A stretch of DNA of 64,000 bases from Echinococcus granulosus (Eukaryota > Platyhelminthes > Cestoda > Cyclophyllidea > Taeniidae), in contig NW_020170396.1 of NCBI RefSeq assembly GCF_000524195.1, forward strand, positions 67,620-131,619. The letters are read 5' to 3'. The notes under the pieces are model-generated. The model did no database searches. It had not been told where the DNA came from and saw nothing but the letters and a program-made list of their open reading frames with translations. Of the stretch, positions 1 through 12,500 are shown piece after piece (the stretch's first letter is position 1; the number at the start of each line of letters is the position of its first letter). The position numbers and the translations under genes were made by a program.

Positions 1-338
1 CCGGTAAACCCCAATGAAGTCAAATCCTCCAGCACTATTACATACTGATTTCGTGACTCATCGAAAAAGTAGTCGACCATTTTGACACATCCGTTTACGC
101 CCTGTACCTTTTGTAGGAAGTAGGCTTCTCTGAGTATAGGTTCATCACCTCCCGATTGTGTTTGCACAAACATACCAGGAACTGCATTTTCCGCATCATA
201 GCATTTGAGAACCACGGATAAGCCATCGCGTTTTCGAACAGCCCTCAGAACATGGGAGCATAGTCCACTCGCTATTTGCTCCGTCACAAAGAAGCCGTCC
301 AGACCCATTGAATGGGTGTCAAGGTTGTTGATCAACAT
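1..338 (-). CDS. Protein kinase, PIM-like, N-terminal part (runs off left edge)
   Basis: Reading leftwards from an ATG at 338-336, the minus strand is open to the window edge (about 112 codons). The translation looks like a kinase N-lobe. A first strand and very degenerate glycine loop (TEQIASGLCSHVLRA) are followed by a VVLKCY strand holding the probable ATP-binding lysine. Next comes a helix with PILREAYFLQKV, whose glutamate would pair with that lysine, then VKMVDYFFDE and YVIVLEDL, which match beta-4, beta-5 and the hinge. The spacing and the helix/beta-4 pattern resemble PIM kinases. The catalytic HRD and DFG motifs lie outside the window, so activity cannot be judged. The start was chosen as the first in-frame ATG of the open stretch; no acceptor AG lies just upstream. 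It is divergently oriented from SPEN, about 5 kb away. Kinase assignment is fairly sure; the PIM subfamily is tentative. Confidence 0.7.
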   Translation of the reverse strand, partial: MLINNLDTHSMGLDGFFVTEQIASGLCSHVLRAVRKRDGLSVVLKCYDAENAVPGMFVQTQSGGDEPILREAYFLQKVQGVNGCVKMVDYFFDESRNQYVIVLEDLTSLGFT

Positions 339-3300
339 ATATGAGTGCAGTGAAATAAATGAGGTAGAATAAAAACAAAAGCGCTGAGCTAACTTACACA
401 CAAACCTGCAAAACCAAGCTTTTAAAAATATAACTTCAACTTGCCACAAAAAAGTACGCTGTAAGATAAAAATACCAACAAGTTGCATAGGCTATTTTCC
501 GGAAATGTTAATTTTGGCACAGAGCCGACGTGCACGATACACAAAGTAAAAATGGCCCATAGTAGCCGGACTACGCCAAAATTTGTATTCATTGCTCTAA
601 CACTACGCTGTGGGGGTAAATTTTTGAAACAGGATTGTGTTTACAGAACCCTGAAGCTAAGGTCAGTGCCATAAGGTTACTAGTATATTGAAATAACCAC
701 ACACTTTGTTACTCACAATAAACCCTTATCTCCGAGAATTTTGCCTCTAAGTCTTTTGTTGATCAGTGCTAGCCTCAAGTAATTTTGAAGCACATTTATC
801 CGTTTAAATATGCATCCTTTAAGTATTTGACTAAATTAATCATTCATGTCTTAACCGGACTTCTACTTTTGAAATGATCTATAGACTAATGATTCCCTCT
901 GTTTTTTTGCCTACGAATTGCAAAATATCCTTCGTCGGCTTGTGAAAGTTTCGCTTAAAGAAAGATAGTTTATTTCTAATTGAAATACAATGCTTTTGTA
1001 CACAAGTATTTGTTAAAGCTGACATAATCTTAAAATGAATAGAAGGTTTGTTGCCTACTCTTCGGAGGCCAAAAAATCTACAGGCATGATCGAAAGTTTA
1101 TTATAACGAGTAAAGGTGCAGCCGGTGGAGACTAAAGATTCTGCCTATTCAAATTTGTAGTTAGACAAAGTGCTTAGTGATACCTTCGATATCTTTTTGT
1201 AAGTCGTGTCCTCAGCACTTCTTGTGGCACTCTTTTAGTAGGTCTTGTTAAGTTTACCTGTTAATACGATATGATGGATTATGCAAATTGGGAAGATTGC
1301 TGCTTGTTAATGATGATACATGCTGTCCGTCTGGTTGACAACTTTGACTATTGAGGCCCCCGCCAGGGCATCTGTGCCAAGTATAATTTATAAAGGGAAC
1401 CGTGGCATAGTCTGGGTTGCGTTGAACAGCATCCATGTTCTGTATGTTGATCACTTTTGCAATCGGATTTGCCTACAAGCAACACTAGGAAAGGGAATAT
1501 CATACTTAGTGGGCATGAGGTGCTTCTTTGTAGCTGATTAGAATCTGTTAAAATCTAATCACGAAATTAAAAAATTTGCCGAAGGAAAAGCCCCATAGTT
1601 GTAAATCCCCCCATTACCAGCAAAAGGCAGCCGATCTTGACTTCTTGTAAAGTTATTGTAGTCCCCCGAGACATCCATGAAAACAAAAGAAGACGTAATA
1701 CTCAGGTAAAATAAGTATATTCGGCTAATAGAAGGTACTAGGGCCACTGGCATGGCCCAAAGGCCAGCCCACCCGGCGTGGTACAATGGCAAGGTCAAGA
1801 GCGGCTCCTCATCAAAATCGAGAGATAAACAACAGGCATATTACATTATAACATGGATTCGCCTAACAAAATCGGAGGTTTTGCCCTCGACTTGCAGCTG
1901 CTGCCAAGAGTTTTAGGTTTCAGGCCTCCTCTGGTATTATTATAGCCAGATTTATATTGAAGGTTTGTTTTTAAGGTACAGAAGGTCTGGGGCTACAAGC
2001 ATGTCCTAAAGACCATCCCAATGAAATCGCAGTCTGTGTAGTTAAGTATGTTAAACCACAATATACTTTCCTTCAACTTTCGGGTGCATAATATTTATTG
2101 AAAAGAGATGGTGTTTAACGCAATTTGTCAATTCCACTGTGCCTGGAGTCTCGTTGAACTTAGAAACTTTGTTTGGAGAAGTAAAGCAATCATAAGTTTG
2201 ATTTGTAGTTAAAGTTGCTACTTCTTGGAGCACTTGTGTGATGCCAAAGTTAGTTAAAATAGTAGGATTGAAAGGTCTTTTACGGAGCTAGTATTCACTA
2301 TTGTTTCTCTTTGCAAATTCCTTCAATGTAAACTTTGTGCCTTTAAACCACTGCAGTGTAAAAAAAAATAACTTTTGGCATATTTTACAAGTTATAATGG
2401 ATATAATGCAAACTGCTCTCTTTATGAAAATTTTCGAATTGACAAAACCGATTTCGTTGTAGTTTTCATAATCTTGGGTACCATGGGAGTAAGATATTTG
2501 CTAACACTGAACATGATTTTGATAGCCTCTCTGTTGCGAATCTTTACAATTTCGATATATCCTTCCTTTCTATCACGCTCAGAGTTTAAGTGCAGGAGGT
2601 ACAATCAAAGTGCCATCAATTGTGATTAAGTTGGTTTATTGCCTCGAATTTGTAAAATACATAAGTTTGGACGCGCTTATCTTGTAAATTAACTGAAGGG
2701 CAGGTGCTCTCTTCTGCGGCTTTAGGGTTTCCATGACCCGCCAAATGCATCAGGATTATGCTTTGGGTTGGGATCCATTGCCTCAGAGTCAATGAAGTTC
2801 CCTAAGTCCACTGTAAATTCGCAATATTTCATACCATTATCAAATATTTAACAGTACATGGGAGATATCACGGGCTGTGCACTGAGAGTCATTCCTCAAG
2901 GGGCAGTGTGGCTCAAGGGTATGCGAAGACCGAAATGTATTTACAAATGCAAAATCACTGCAAAATTTTCTACAATCCAATTTAGTCTAGTTGTTTTTCA
3001 ATCAGAGGTGCATTTTGGCCATAGTATTCATTTATGGACATATTTGCCATTACAATTACCTTCATCTACCTCTAAGGCGCCCAGTGATTCCTTAACAGAT
3101 GCTTAAAACAGAGCACAGTAAAAGGATTTTGTGATTTTTTAGTTTATAGGCAATGCGACCGGAAATCATACGCTAATAAAATGTAAAACAGAATTATAGT
3201 TTGGTTTTGCTCACTACCCAACGGTGTCAGACGGAAAAATGGTTTTTTAAATTTGAAATCCTCTTATAGACTCATTTGAGTTGGAAACCTTTGACTGAAC

Positions 3301-5319
3301 TAGTTCAATAAATTTTGCTGGACACAAAATCAACACTTCATCCACGATCACTATTTTATTATATATATTGCAGAATGGGCTCTTTGTGCGATCGCATAGC
3401 CATGATAAAGAACTGCAATTTATGTGAACCAACTGCTCATTTAATCACTGCTTTATCAACACTGAATTATTTATATGTATAACTTCACTAATGTTGTTAA
3501 TGATGCTCCTGCAACAGCCTTGACTCATGATGATACCCAGCTGAATGGGAACCGAGTAAGGTCGCAACTTCCCCTGTTGAGTCGCTGATTTCGTTGCAAC
3601 ATTAGTAGTCAAACTATGTAGACTAGTCTTGGGTCTGCAAGCGTAAACAATCTCAGGTAGTCTGACTAGGTACTCCAAGCAAGTGCAGGATCTCGGCATG
3701 CGACCTAGAAGCTGCGGCTTGCTCGTCGTGGAGATCTTGACCTTGAGACGATTTTTTGGCTCCGCTGAGCGGTTGGTCGCACTAGCTTCCACCTTACTTT
3801 ACCGAACACAATAGTCAAACGAGCGAAGACCTCCTCTCACCTAGCACCAGGGCAGCGCAGTTCGGCTGTCCTTGAGACCCGACTAAGTGGAGGCGCCTCT
3901 CAATAAACTCCCCACCATATCGAACTGGACGTCCCCCAGAACCTTAAAATGCAATGTTCGAGTTTTCGGGGCCCCGAACTTGCTGCCAAGCAAATTCATA
4001 ATGCTCGATCGAACAAGTGTCCTTCAGTGTGCCATTCCATATCACGAAATCTGGTACGAAATGTTCACGTATATCTGTGTTGTTTAGCGCCTGTAAAGAC
4101 TAAATATCGTCTAACAATTGTCCGTATCGGGGATTTCTCGGGTAGTAGATTTCGAGATACAAATAACATCTTATGGGGCCAAGTGGAATACACTGAAGGG
4201 GGAGGGACAGTTGCCCGTTCGGCACAGAATTTGTCGTGCTATCAAATTGCCATAGCCGTGTGCGCAACGGGCGCCTAGTGGTGGCAGTTCGGGAAGCTAA
4301 GGCATGACACATGCAAATGTACGATTGATGGAAAGGGTAAAACATAGGTGTGGTACACCACTGCCGTGTTCAGCAACCAACCGACAGAGCACTGCGGCCC
4401 CAATGGCCTCAAGTAGCTACGGCTTCGTCGGCGACCAGTCTCAAACCCTTTCTGATCTTGTCCTGAAAGCCCTCTCGCCCATGACAAGTTCCTCTCATCT
4501 ACACAATCATAGAGAGAGGCAATTGTAATTCCACGATTCCAGCAGTTGGCTAATGAAAGTCGGAGGTTGTCCAAGAAGTTCGTGAGAAAAAAAGGGGAAC
4601 GGAGAGGTGTCCGAAGAGGCGAATACTGGCTGAAAGAGTTGTATACTTACAAGTGATCAAGTGGTATACCGCAACGCGTATCAAGAGGCGAGATCAATAT
4701 GCGTAAGTTACATGGGAAATCTGCTGGTTGGTCCCATAAAATGGAGATAAATGGTTGATTACATTCAAGTAGGTATTTGGGCCGATGCCTCTCACATCCC
4801 CTAGAGCTGCCACAAATCCACATGCGTCCTAAGTTTGACAGCACTGAACCGTGCCGCTATTTGGAAAGCAGGACACGTCCAGCCTAAAGGGCAAAATTAG
4901 GTGACTGACTACAAACCCCTTCCCTCGCGACTACCAAAAGGTATCTCAGTTTGAAGGCCATTATCAGGTACAATCAGAGACTTAAACCTGTATTAACGGG
5001 AAACCTCCTCAAGAAGCGGTCACTCTTGTCCTGAAGCACAGATATTCTCTGAAAGTCTTCTCGACACCTACATTCCTCATTTGCAGCGCCTTCGTATCAC
5101 AACAGTGACCCTGAGTTTTACTGCCAATACACCAATGGTTTAATAGAATTGATCTCAATTTAACCAATCACTTTATTGCAGTTATGCTATTCGTGCCAAC
5201 TGTGCTTCGGAAGTGCATGTGTACATAATCGACATTTGCGACGATTTTCCCTTTGTTCTGTAGCTAAAAGAGTTATTGAGCACCATGCACAATATTTTAG
5301 TGCATGGGTATTTAAAGAT
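339..5319. other. Intergenic region between kinase and SPEN starts
   Basis: This region lies between two divergent genes and should hold both promoters. I see no exon that can be assigned. Short open frames, such as 3445-3792 on the minus strand and 3887-4278 on the plus strand, show no recognisable domain. One dispersed-repeat copy lies at about 1600-1840. The stretch 3700-4900 is richer in GC than its surroundings and may be an old transposon piece, but I could not identify it. Confidence 0.5.
1600..1840 (-). repeat. Dispersed ~150-bp repeat, minus-strand copy
   Basis: Read on the minus strand, this stretch contains the family core: a TTGTACC block, then GGTGGGCTGGCC, GGGCCATGCCAGT and GAGTATTACGTCTTC. 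The same words in the same order and spacing recur in copies near 44.7, 45.6, 48.6, 48.9, 50.5 and 54.0 kb. A weaker further match continues to about 1990. Boundaries are approximate because the copies are strongly diverged. Confidence 0.6.
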
Positions 5320-8300
5320 ATGAATGAAACCAAGTATCTGTGGATAACTAACATTCCTTCCAAATGTAGAGAGGAGGACGTAACTCGAGTTCTTCGACGG
5401 TAAGTTGGTTTTCCATTTATTTATCTTTTTCAATCCGTACTGCATTTTATTTTAAACAGATTTTCATTTTCTACCTTAGCCACGGTGACATTAAAGCCAC
5501 AAAGACTGTTCATCATAATTCCTGTTTTAACCTTATTGTGGAATACCTCGATCGTTCATCTGCAACACGAGCTGTTCATTCGAAAAATTTGTTGAAAGGA
5601 AATATTCTTAAAGTTGATTATTGCGATTCTTCTGGTAATCCTTGGATTCCTTCCACGTCTCATCGAATTTCCCCTGTTGGACTGCCGCAAAACCAAAGAT
5701 CTGATCGGTTGGTAGACAATTTATTTGCTTCAGAGCTTATATATTTAAACATCTTATGTGTCATTTGCTGTTTTATGCATTTGTTTGCCACTCTTTGTTG
5801 TTTAGGTACTTTACTTATCCACGCCACTTACTGATTTCGTAAAGACCTCAGGTTTTCCGACTTGCTGATTTTCCATAGAAACTCGGTTTTTGCATCAGGT
5901 GATTCAACCCCTTTGTTGCATTTTATCCCTTGCATATCTTTCTCCCATGTTACATTAGTCACACCAGGCTTGCCAAATCTTGCATTTCGTTGGTTTTGAA
6001 TTACCATTTATAGACAGGTCATGTTTGTTCACTTTGAGTTGAGAAAACCTCAGTATTAGATCATCAAACGAGGTGTTTTATCATCGATAGATTGTGTATA
6101 CTTAGTGCGATGCGTTTGTTTTGTACTTTTACTTCCTAGTACACCTTTTGTTGAACAGTGTGAAACGCTCTTAATCACCATGCCACTTAACATGTCGGCC
6201 CTTGTTTGATCTGTACTTATCGCTCCATTTGGTTGCGACAAGTAGGAACCACCTCACTTTATCTATTGACGCTATTGCATCAATATACTTTTGTACTGGA
6301 TCAGCTTTAGCCTTCTCTCCCCTCTTCATTACATCTCCCAACTGGTCAATTGAGACTGGTATGCTCCCCTGAAGGCTGAATTGTTTTTTTGTTCTGTAGT
6401 CGTGTTAGCTTATTTTTTGATCACTACTTCATGACATGCTTGATCATTTAAAATCATTGTCTTGCCTATTTTCAAAACTGGCTTCACTCGGAATTCCGTA
6501 GTAAGATTTGCAAATGCTTATCGTGTAGGCTACTAGCTTGTCATTTTTTGATTTTATTACTCCACTTGATTGACTCTTCATGTCACTTGCCCTGGGAGCT
6601 GTCATATAGATAGTCGGGCCAGTTTTTGTCTATTTTCATCTGGTTTATATGTTCCAACTTATCTAAAACGTCAAACCATGCTGCTACTGGTTCTCCACGT
6701 GTAGTTTTGGATTCAGTTCCTTTCAACCCTGCAGTTGTGCTATCAGCTTAGTCCTTCCACGTGGGTGAATTTAAATTGCTTGTCGAAAAATTGTTTCTCT
6801 AGCTGTAGACCATACGTTTAATAATTAGCCGTATTCTCCCCCGGCTAAGCACTTCATTCGGTCGCTTTTGCTCCCATCTGTTTACAACCCAAAGTAGTCG
6901 TGAAGCCAGTGCCGCATAGAAATACGGTAAGTGGAAATCGAAGCACACTGACACGAACACTTGAACTGAAGTGTCCCACGTGTTGGTGAGTCCTAATAAT
7001 TTGTGTTCCGTACTTATGATGAATCTAAAGTTGGTGATTATGCCTCTTCGCAACTACGAAATTACCTAAAATCAGAGATCGAGCCGAATTCTTGCGACTC
7101 ACTTTTTGTACTTGTAGTTCCGTCGTGAAATTTCAAGATTAATTCGGATGCAACGTAGTGATTAAATTTAATTTGTTATAATTATCCAGTAAACCTGAAA
7201 CAATGCTAGTGGACAGAGCGGGTCCCAGTTCAGCAGCCTCAAGTCACAACCATCACCACCACCATCATCACCACCACCCCCATCAAGCACATCAGCCCCA
7301 ACAGCAACAGCAGCGTCAATTGCCCCCTCAACAACTGCGATTTCAGTCGACCGCCTCCCCCTCTTCCTCCTCCTCCTCAAACCGACAGAGTGGTCTGCAA
7401 GGCACCGTCGGCAGTGCCTCCCTCAAAGTGGTTTTCACTCCACCGCCGAAGTACACCGAGACGCAAATTAAACAAGCATTGTGCGACGAGCTGCACAAAT
7501 TCGTTAAGACGTACCATGTGAACCTGCTGCCCGCAGCAGCTACGGGAGGCAGACAAACGCGAGTAGCCCTGGTGGTGTTTCGGCGTACTGAGGATGAGGA
7601 GCGGGCCTATCTGGCGTTCTGCAATGCTGGACGGTGCCTTTTTGGTGCTCCGGTGCATGTGGAATTCTGCTCTATTACGGGTAAGTCCACTATGCCTAGA
7701 TAGTCTAGTGTTTACTTGCCTTCTATGTGTCTTTCCTTTGTAAGCTCTCTACCGTCTTTTCGTTTTAGAATGCCCAATTTCGATTCTAAGGGCCTGTGTT
7801 GTTATTGTTGACTTTAAGCAGTAAGATCCGTCTAACTTTCTGGATTTTTTTTTTCCTATGTAACTTGTAGTGTATGCTCTGCCTCACACTTCCACACTTG
7901 GGCAGTGGGACTTTCAATATCTCGGCGTTATCCAGCGTTTGCTCTGAAGATGATACCGCTTTCCTGTTTACTATTGCGTAGGCAATAAAGCCAATTCATG
8001 CTACTCTGTTTGTCATGTCGATTTGTTTCGAATGATCTAGTAATTTGTCGAAGTAGTAACGTGCGCCGAGCCTTTATTTTGTTGATTCACATGTATTTCA
8101 CAACATAGCTACCTTGAGTTTAATCACCTGGCTACCAGCTTTGATCTACCCAGTGGATGACTCATTTGCGAAATTAAGTTTGTCTGTCATAACATCATTT
8201 CTCAGCCCACTAATCCCTTTTTTTACTCAAACCCGTGCTCTACTTGGATTCTCTGTGAAATGTGGGTCTTTGGAAATACGCAAACAGAAACGAAAGCATG

Positions 8301-9476
8301 GGTTTAAAACAGCACACCGCCGCTTATAATATCGGCCCTCAAACTTGGTACTACTGTATGGAATGGGGCATTTCTCGCTGGCTTGCTGTTTCCGGTGCAT
8401 CTCGATGGTTGTAAAGTAAACCCTCCCTCTCCCTCTTAAGTGGATAATTTTGAGAATGTAAACGCCTGGCAAAAATGCCACACTCCTCCTTTGCTCTGAA
8501 TAAGTCGCACTCTCGCTCTCCCCTTTCTTCCCTTTTTGTTTAGCTTACTTACCGATAATCCTCATCCTCCTCTTCTCCGCTTGGTGTTTTGATGCCGTTG
8601 CTATTTCCATGGATGGTAAAACTTCTACAATCTAATAAGGTGGTTTTCGGAACAGAAATGTGCGATGCGACTCAATTTCATCGTAAGCAGTTGATGTCGA
8701 ACGAATTCTTCGTATGTAGTAAACTAAGTAAAAATAGTTACTTTACATTGGAGTTAACAGTTGATGATTGCCAAGCTGCTTGAAAGGACGACCACCCGAA
8801 TAGCTGAAGCGCTAATTGAACTAATACATGAATTGATGAATGGATAGGTGGAAAACTGAATGGGTTGAATGCTTACATGAGCTGCTGGATGACTGGGCAA
8901 GTTTATGGATGGATAGCTAGTTTGATACATTGGTGGATAGATGACCAACCCAAAGAATGGGCGTGTGCTTTGTCCTTTTTTTCTTTTACTTTCCTCCCTT
9001 AATCCTTTGCATAATCCCACTTTTCTTATTGCTCTTCTACTTCTCACAACTGGTAGCACCTTTCTAAGATTTGGTGGGTGTATAATCTGTGGAAAGTTTT
9101 TAAGGCAATGGTGTGTGTTGGAGTCTTACACTGCCGTAGTCTGGTAATGCTTGTAATTATTCATAGGCAGTGAATTGACGCTGTTTGTGTGCGTTGGATT
9201 TCAAATAAAATGTCTATTCTCCTCCTGGGAAATGTTTGATTAAAGCTGGAAATGGACCATCTACTCGCTGAATTGAGCGTTGTCCTATTCTCGTCTGCAG
9301 TGGCGCTTTAGTAGAGGCGCAAGAGAAGTTTGTGGCTCTACACTTTATCTAATTCTCATGTGTGTGTGTGCAGTGGCACATGCATACGCACACACCATAT
9401 GCTACGTGTGAATATTTACGTGTATGTGTGCACATACGGCGTTGTTAGGTGCCTCCATCTGATCAATAGCCTAGTA

Positions 9477-9511
<35 letters not shown>

Positions 9512-12500
9512 GTACGTGTGTTTGCGCATACGTGTAAGTACGTGTGTTATTGTAAACAGAAATCACAAGTCCTTGCGTGTGTTTTGTTACTTGTCTCTTT
9601 AGTCATTTGTAAACCAATCATGCAATCGCACATTTTTCTGATCATCCGTTTGATGCCTTGCAAGCATCTCCTCACCCCTATGCCACATTCCTGCTATCAG
9701 ATCAACTCTCCACAGCTCAGGTTGATGCCATCAACAGACTTCTCAAGACGGTAGCTCCAAATCAGACTGGAAGATCTTACTGCTGGTGACATTTCAAGGG
9801 CTCTTGCGTCATGCACCAATTTGTATACATCACACATACGTAACTGCATATAAACCGGTTACCTCTGTTTATACAGGCTTCACTCGTGAGATTAATAAAC
9901 AAACGAGTATTGACAATGCAAACTATTCAGTTTTGGTCGGTTATTCCATCAAATTTACTTGCAGATTCCGAAGTGATTGGCTCGGGTCCGCGAATCCGAC
10001 CCTCGCCAACGGTAGCCTCAGTTACGATACATTCCTCAAACTCTCCCCCTCCCTCCCTGACTGTTCCGCGCACAACTCGTTCTCCGGTCTTCAGTCTTCC
10101 CACTCGCTCTCTTATTGTTCATGGCCTCACAGCGGGCCCCAATGGACCCGTCTCCGAGGTTCAACTCAACACTGCCTTTCAGAGATTCGGCTCCATCCTA
10201 GTATGTTTTTTCTCTTGTTGTGCCTATTTTTGGTAGTTTTAGACCCATCTTGATTTCTCCCTCTCGGCATTTTAGCAGGTCCAAATGCGTCCAACAAGCA
10301 ATTCCGCGATTATCGAGTTCGTTGAACTGCGAGGTTCCACTCGCGCGATGACGACACATCAACGGGATCCCCTGAGATTGGGAGGTCGACCTCTGCGTCT
10401 GCTCTACACACCCAGTCGACCGGTCAGCTGTCTCTTCATCAACGATATCCCCACTCCTCTCATCCATCAATCTGAAGGGGAACTGAAGACCCTCTTCTCT
10501 CGTGTGGTTCCTGTTGCACAGGTCTCCAAAATCACTCGATCTCAAGAATCCTCGGCCAATACCACCGTCCACATTTGCGCCTTGGTTGAACTCGCTTCTC
10601 AGGAGCTGGCTACTCAACTACTGGAATATCTTCGTTCGTCCGAATCACCACTGGTTTTGGCTACGCAGAACCGGTCTCCAGAATCACTCACCACCCCTCG
10701 ATTGCCCACTTTTGTTTGCTCGGTGGATTTTGCTAGTCCTAAGCAAATGGGAAAGGTTATGACTTTTGCAAAGTAGGTATTGTCTTTCCTGACATCTCAC
10801 TGTACACAGCTGAGGCTAACATACCTTTTGCGTTATAGAGTTGTGGAGACGGTTAGACTGAAACCAGCGGTAATGACAACACGGCCGCCTCCTCCAACAC
10901 CATCATTTGATACGGTGAATGAGAAGTCGAGGAGTTCAGATCTGCGTCCTCCTCTCGGCAATCATCGTCCTTGCGAACAACAACGTCATGAGTCAAGTGA
11001 GGAGGAGTATTCGCGGAGCAGTTCAACGTCGAATTCCTCCCTTTCCAAGCGTTTCGCCAATTCCAATACCGCACCACCACCAACACCAGCAGCGACGTTC
11101 CCATCACAACGATGGAGCGTCACAGAAGCACCACTCTTCATCCCTCAGAAGCGACTTTTGGGTTCATTGAGAGGGGAGCTTAATCGGAGTCATGGCACTA
11201 CTACCACCAACACTGTTTCGCTAAATCTGCCGGAAGAAGTGAATGTTTGCGAGTCGATGTATGACAAGATAAAACGACGCACGGAGGGTGAAAAGGAGCG
11301 TCGAAAGCGACCCTGCCTGGAATCCGAAGAAGGCGAGGAAAGTCGACTAGTGAGGAGGAAGCGGCGACGGAGACAGCACTACCAACCGACGCTTGAAGGT
11401 GGTCTCGATGGTGATACTGAGGATGAGGGCAATTACGAAGGAAGTGGAGAAGACCTGGTGGAGGAAATGGGTCTCCTGAGGCAAAGACACAAGCTGAAAT
11501 GCTCTGATTCATCTTCTCGACGTCATAGACATGGCAGTCGCCCTTCCAAAAACCTCCCAACATCGTCCTCTCGATCTTCGGTTGAAAGTCACCGGCAGAA
11601 ATCGCAGACTGCTAAACCACCATCGAAACCTGTCTCCACAACAATCACCCGCCTGAGCCTGGGAATGAGTGTCCCTATGACTGCTAGCTACCACACTATC
11701 TCCAAATCTCCCTCCAGCTGCGGAGATCGACGACCATCTCGACTCCGCTCCGCCTCTGGTGAATCTCGCTCCGGAAGTGTCACCTCAGAGGATACGACTG
11801 TTAAGTCGACTTCGATTCGTCGTTCTTCCTACAAAGGAATCAACCCTTCTTCTTTGATTGGAAGCAGAAGCACCACTGAACCGTCAGTTAGTAGATCCCT
11901 CTCCCTCAACGATGTGGACAGTGCTTCAGGCTGTCCCACACTCCCTTCGCTTCCACAGAAGCGAATAAAACGCCAACGAGATTGTGTCAAACCTTCTACC
12001 CCTTCAACGGCAACGGTTAGGAAGACGGAAAGGCGGCGGCTCTCCACTCAGACTACTGTTTTTAGATCTAGCAGGGTCGCCTCCTCTAGTCTTTCAACTG
12101 ATGATGAGAGGGAGGAGAAAGACCGAACCCATAATTCAAGGCCTCTAAAGTGGTCAAGTGACGCCAAAGTTAGCTTACTCAACTACAACACCGATAGCAA
12201 GACCCAGAGGCTCCGAACCACGTCTAAGTTCAAAGCAAAGGCACGGAGAACACACTCTCCCAGTAGAGTCAGTGACACCACCAGCAGTAGTAGCAGTAGT
12301 CTCTGCAGTGTTGGGTCTTCCAGACGTCGAAGGCGCAGCGTAGATATAGAGGGTGTAAGCGCTTCCACTCCTCTCTCATGCGGAAGTCGTTTAGCGAAAC
12401 CCACTCCTCCCTTGCGTTCCTCGGACTTTCATGTCGATCTCTCTGAGGCCGATGATGGCTACAGTCTGGACGACTTTGACCGTTTCTCTGCCAACACTGC

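Noticed and set aside
1080..1140. AT-rich intergenic stretch considered as a kinase upstream exon
   Set aside because: No in-frame continuation or donor/acceptor pair that would join the kinase start at 338.
3445..4574. Several 70-115-codon frames on both strands
   Set aside because: No recognisable protein similarity and no consistent exon chain. An old transposon is possible, but I could not identify one.
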